40,096 bases of DNA, from positions 1 through 40,096 of the forward strand of contig JANYBJ010000315.1 in NCBI GenBank assembly GCA_025360845.1, given 5' to 3'. The notes under the pieces are model-generated. The model did not search any database and had not been told where the DNA came from. It was given only the letters and a program-made list of their open reading frames with translations. This DNA comes from a bacterium (lineage in GTDB: Bacteria; Verrucomicrobiota; Kiritimatiellia; RFP12; UBA1067). Below are positions 37,314 through 40,096 of the stretch, in pieces. Both the position numbers and the translations under genes were made by a program. Position 1 is the stretch's first letter. Each line of letters begins with the position of its first letter.

Positions 37314-37934
37314 ATGGCTACGACACGTAAAGAGGTGGAGATCACCCTCCACAGCATCCGTATTCCCGAAACGGCCTCCGGGCTCGATACCGAAACGACG
37401 CACCTGCTCAGCGCGGACCTGATCTGGCCGCGGATCGGCGTCGCGCAAAAGAGCGCCTCCCAAACCTGTGCGCTTAAGGAGGGACGCGCCGATTTCGAAA
37501 CCGTCAACTGGGGCCGGCGCATCCTGTTCAAGGAACCGGTCGAGGGCCGCTTCGCGCTGTCGCTCACCCTGACCGAGTCGCTGGACGACGAGGATCTCGA
37601 ACAGTTCTTCCGCTTCTGCGCGGGGGCCTTTCTTTCCATCGGCGCGGGCATGGTCGAAAGCACGGTCAAGCCGGTCGGGAAACTGGCTGCGGCCCCGCTG
37701 GATTACGCCGCGAAAAACATCGGCAAGTATCCCGGGCCGAAGCTCCTCGTCGAGGGGCTTGCGGAACTGGACAGCACCGACTTCCCTGAAAGCGGCGGCG
37801 AACGCCTGCTCACGCTCAGGATGACCGCCGCACGCCGTCTGGTGAGCCTCGTCCGGCCTCGCAAGTCCCCCAAGCTGCTGCTTGAGAAGGGCGAGCCCAA
37901 CGGCGAGGTCACGCTCGCCGTCCGCACCCTGTAG
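37314..37934 (+). CDS. Hypothetical protein
   Basis: 206-aa ORF with GGAG upstream of ATG; same strand as the preceding DUF502 gene; family not recognised. Confidence 0.65.
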   Translation: MATTRKEVEITLHSIRIPETASGLDTETTHLLSADLIWPRIGVAQKSASQTCALKEGRADFETVNWGRRILFKEPVEGRFALSLTLTESLDDEDLEQFFRFCAGAFLSIGAGMVESTVKPVGKLAAAPLDYAAKNIGKYPGPKLLVEGLAELDSTDFPESGGERLLTLRMTAARRLVSLVRPRKSPKLLLEKGEPNGEVTLAVRTL

Positions 37935-38049
37935 CCGGACTGGCGCTACGACAAGGAAAGCTCTCGTTCCTCATCGAATCTTACTCTTTATCTAACACGG
38001 TCATTTTGCATGCTAGTCACCTGATCAGGCAACAGGATATCATACAGTT

Positions 38050-39903
38050 ATGACGTTACTTGAACGACTTGAACAAGCGCCTTTGGTCGGTGACGGCGCG
38101 ATGGGAACTTATCTTCATGAGCTCGGGTTTGATTTGCGCGACGGCCCGGAGCAACTCAACATCACCCATCCTGATGCCATACGGCGCGTGCATGCCGCTT
38201 ACCTTGAAGCCGGAGCGGAACTCATACGCACCAACACCTTTTCTGCAAACCGCTTTGCCTTCGCAAACTATCAGGAGATTCTGCGTACTGGCGTTTCCTT
38301 GGCCAAGGAAGTTGCAGGTAACCGCGCGTACATCGCGGGTGCAATCGGTCCGGTTGCCCCCTCAGACGAGGAGGAAAAGAGCGACGAGCTTTCGAGGGAA
38401 ACCTATCAGGAACAAGTCGAGATCTTGCGGAGTGCGGGCGTCGATATGTTGCTTCTCGAAACCTTTGAATCCTTTGAACATGTCGCCCCTGCTGCCCAAG
38501 CCGCCCTTGCGGTTGCAAACAGCGAAATCCCTGTCTTTGTCAACATGGTCTTTTCAGACGGGTTTCTGGCTAGCGGAGAAGAGGCACCTGCCGTTTCAGA
38601 ACGCCTGTCGCGCTGGGGCGTGGCCGGCGTAGGCGTCAACTGCGGCCGTGGCATGCAAGCTGTACGCGCCGCCATTGACGGCCTCGTACTCGGCGCAGGA
38701 GATCGCGCCTTTATCTGCGTCTACCCCAACGCTGGCTATCCAGAACGCATCGGAGGCCGCACCGCCTATATTGACACGTCGCTCTATATTGCCCGTGAAG
38801 CGGTGAACTGGATACGCAAAGGCGCGCGCATTGTCGGCGGATGTTGCGGGACGACCCCGGATGCGATCCGAGCCATCCGTCACTCTGTCGCTGGCATGCG
38901 AAACGTGCCCGCTTCACGCGTGACCTGCAAAAAACCAGTTCACGCACACACACCTGCCATCACCCTGCACACACGCGAACACCATCCGGTAACCCCGACC
39001 ATACACGGCGGGTTTCTCGCGTCGGTCCAAACCAAGCAACTCCCCATCATCGCCGAGATCGATCCGCCACCTCATCTCGATATGAAACCTGTGTTCGCCG
39101 GAGCGAAGGCCTTGCTTGCAGCAGGCGCGGATGCCATCAGCCTTGCAGAAAACCCCCTGGCATCCGCACGCATGGAGAATTTTTTTGTCGCCAATCGCCT
39201 GCGTCAAGAGACAGGCAAGCAGGTGATCTGCCATATCACCGGACGTGACCGCAATGCACTTGCGACGCAATCTGCGCTCATGGCCGCGCATGTGGCCGGT
39301 CTTGAGGCCGTCCTCGCGATCACCGGCGATCCACCGCAAATCGGCGGACACCAAAAAGGAGTCGGCGTCTATGAGCACACCTCTGTCGGACTCGTCCGTC
39401 TGCTCAACACACTGAATAACGGCCGCACCCTGCGTGGCCGTGATCTCAAGGGCAAAACAAACTTCTCCATTGGCGTGGCCTTCAACTCGGCCGCCGCAAA
39501 CCTTGATGCGGAAATTTCGAAGCTTCGCCGAAAGGAAGCCGAAGGTGCGCAGTTTATCATGACGCAGCCCGTATTTGACACGGCCCAGGCGAAACGGGTC
39601 ATGGATGCGCTTTCCGCATTTCCACGCATGCGTGTTTTCCTTGGATTCCTGCCTCCGGTTTCTGAAAGATTGGCGCTCTACCTGCACAATGAAGTACCAG
39701 GAATTCGCCTTCCGGAAGCATTCCTCAACGACCTGTCTATGCTGGCGCCCGCAGACCAGGAACGCTATGCGGCAGAGGAGACGCTCACGCTTATTGACTC
39801 ACTGAAGAAGGAGCTGAAGGGCATCTACCTCATCACTCCCGGAGCAAAATGGCAGGTGCTTGAGAAGCTCATCCAAACCATCACGAACGACCTAAGAGGA
39901 TGA
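38050..39903 (+). CDS. Bifunctional homocysteine S-methyltransferase/methylenetetrahydrofolate reductase
   Basis: VGDGAMGTYLHELGFDL, GGCCGTTPDAIRAI (Zn cysteines) plus C-terminal MetF domain (ISLAENPLASARM, ITGDPPQIG, FIMTQPVFD). Confidence 0.93.
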   Translation: MTLLERLEQAPLVGDGAMGTYLHELGFDLRDGPEQLNITHPDAIRRVHAAYLEAGAELIRTNTFSANRFAFANYQEILRTGVSLAKEVAGNRAYIAGAIGPVAPSDEEEKSDELSRETYQEQVEILRSAGVDMLLLETFESFEHVAPAAQAALAVANSEIPVFVNMVFSDGFLASGEEAPAVSERLSRWGVAGVGVNCGRGMQAVRAAIDGLVLGAGDRAFICVYPNAGYPERIGGRTAYIDTSLYIAREAVNWIRKGARIVGGCCGTTPDAIRAIRHSVAGMRNVPASRVTCKKPVHAHTPAITLHTREHHPVTPTIHGGFLASVQTKQLPIIAEIDPPPHLDMKPVFAGAKALLAAGADAISLAENPLASARMENFFVANRLRQETGKQVICHITGRDRNALATQSALMAAHVAGLEAVLAITGDPPQIGGHQKGVGVYEHTSVGLVRLLNTLNNGRTLRGRDLKGKTNFSIGVAFNSAAANLDAEISKLRRKEAEGAQFIMTQPVFDTAQAKRVMDALSAFPRMRVFLGFLPPVSERLALYLHNEVPGIRLPEAFLNDLSMLAPADQERYAAEETLTLIDSLKKELKGIYLITPGAKWQVLEKLIQTITNDLRG

Positions 39904-39957
39904 CACCTCCATGAAAAGGGTTCACGCGTGAGCCGCGCTGAAACCTTACCCCTGTAA

Positions 39958-39997
39958 AAAAAGAGCGGCGCGCGTTCAACACGCGCGCCGCCTTTCG
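39958..39997. terminator. Bidirectional intrinsic terminator between convergent genes
   Basis: GCGGCGCGCGT (39965-39975) TTCAAC-type loop ACGCGCGCCGC (39981-39991), perfect 11-bp stem with A-tract upstream and CTTTC downstream. Confidence 0.85.
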
Positions 39998-40013
39998 AGT
40001 ATCGCCTCTCGCG

Positions 40014-40096
40014 TCACACGGGCTTGGACAACGCGAACGCGGGCCGGCGCCCGCGGTACCACGCCAGCATGATCGGCGTGGCGATACAGATGGAAG
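40014..40096 (-). CDS. C-terminal fragment of a membrane protein, possibly SecD/SecF-type translocase subunit
   Basis: Minus strand from the window edge: ...SICIATPIMLAWYRGRRPAFALSKPV*; resembles SecF C-termini but short. Confidence 0.45.
   Translation of the reverse strand, partial: SICIATPIMLAWYRGRRPAFALSKPV

Noticed and set aside
37935-38049. SAM/SAH-type riboswitch upstream of the methionine-pathway gene
   Set aside because: The 115-nt leader shows only short palindromes; no S-box or SAH core was recognised by eye.
1-40096. CRISPR array, rRNA or tRNA genes
   Set aside because: No regularly spaced direct repeats and no recognisable tRNA or rRNA signatures were seen on reading the window; a dedicated scan was not possible.

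Overview
The window is a GC-rich bacterial chromosome segment with about 33 supported genes. A truncated ORF with a 'DIKTLGGREFKNAKV' motif and the gene content hint at a PVC-type host (Kiritimatiellota, Verrucomicrobia or Lentisphaerae), but this is inference. Housekeeping content: ppk1 with Ppx/GppA, PFK, icd, galU, gnd, LptF/G-like permease, ExbB/ExbD, DedA, APC and SSS transporters, CstA, DUF502, and a fused homocysteine methyltransferase/MTHFR. Accessory content: HipBA, a RelE/ParE-like TA pair, a membrane-anchored protein with a serpin-like C-terminus, a GH29 fucosidase, a hybrid histidine kinase, a degraded anion permease and a transposase remnant. The best candidates for undescribed biology are: (i) a five-gene same-strand cluster of exported cupin, VOC protein, DhaK, DhaL and LsrF-like aldolase/thiolase (13032-16810), which looks like an isomerase-kinase-aldolase pathway; (ii) a LarA-family nickel-pincer enzyme next to a mannonate-type SDR and gnd; (iii) the membrane serpin-like protein; (iv) small palindromic repeats that supply stop codons or in-frame peptides to genes. 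All calls come from reading the sequence and ORF translations; no database search was run.
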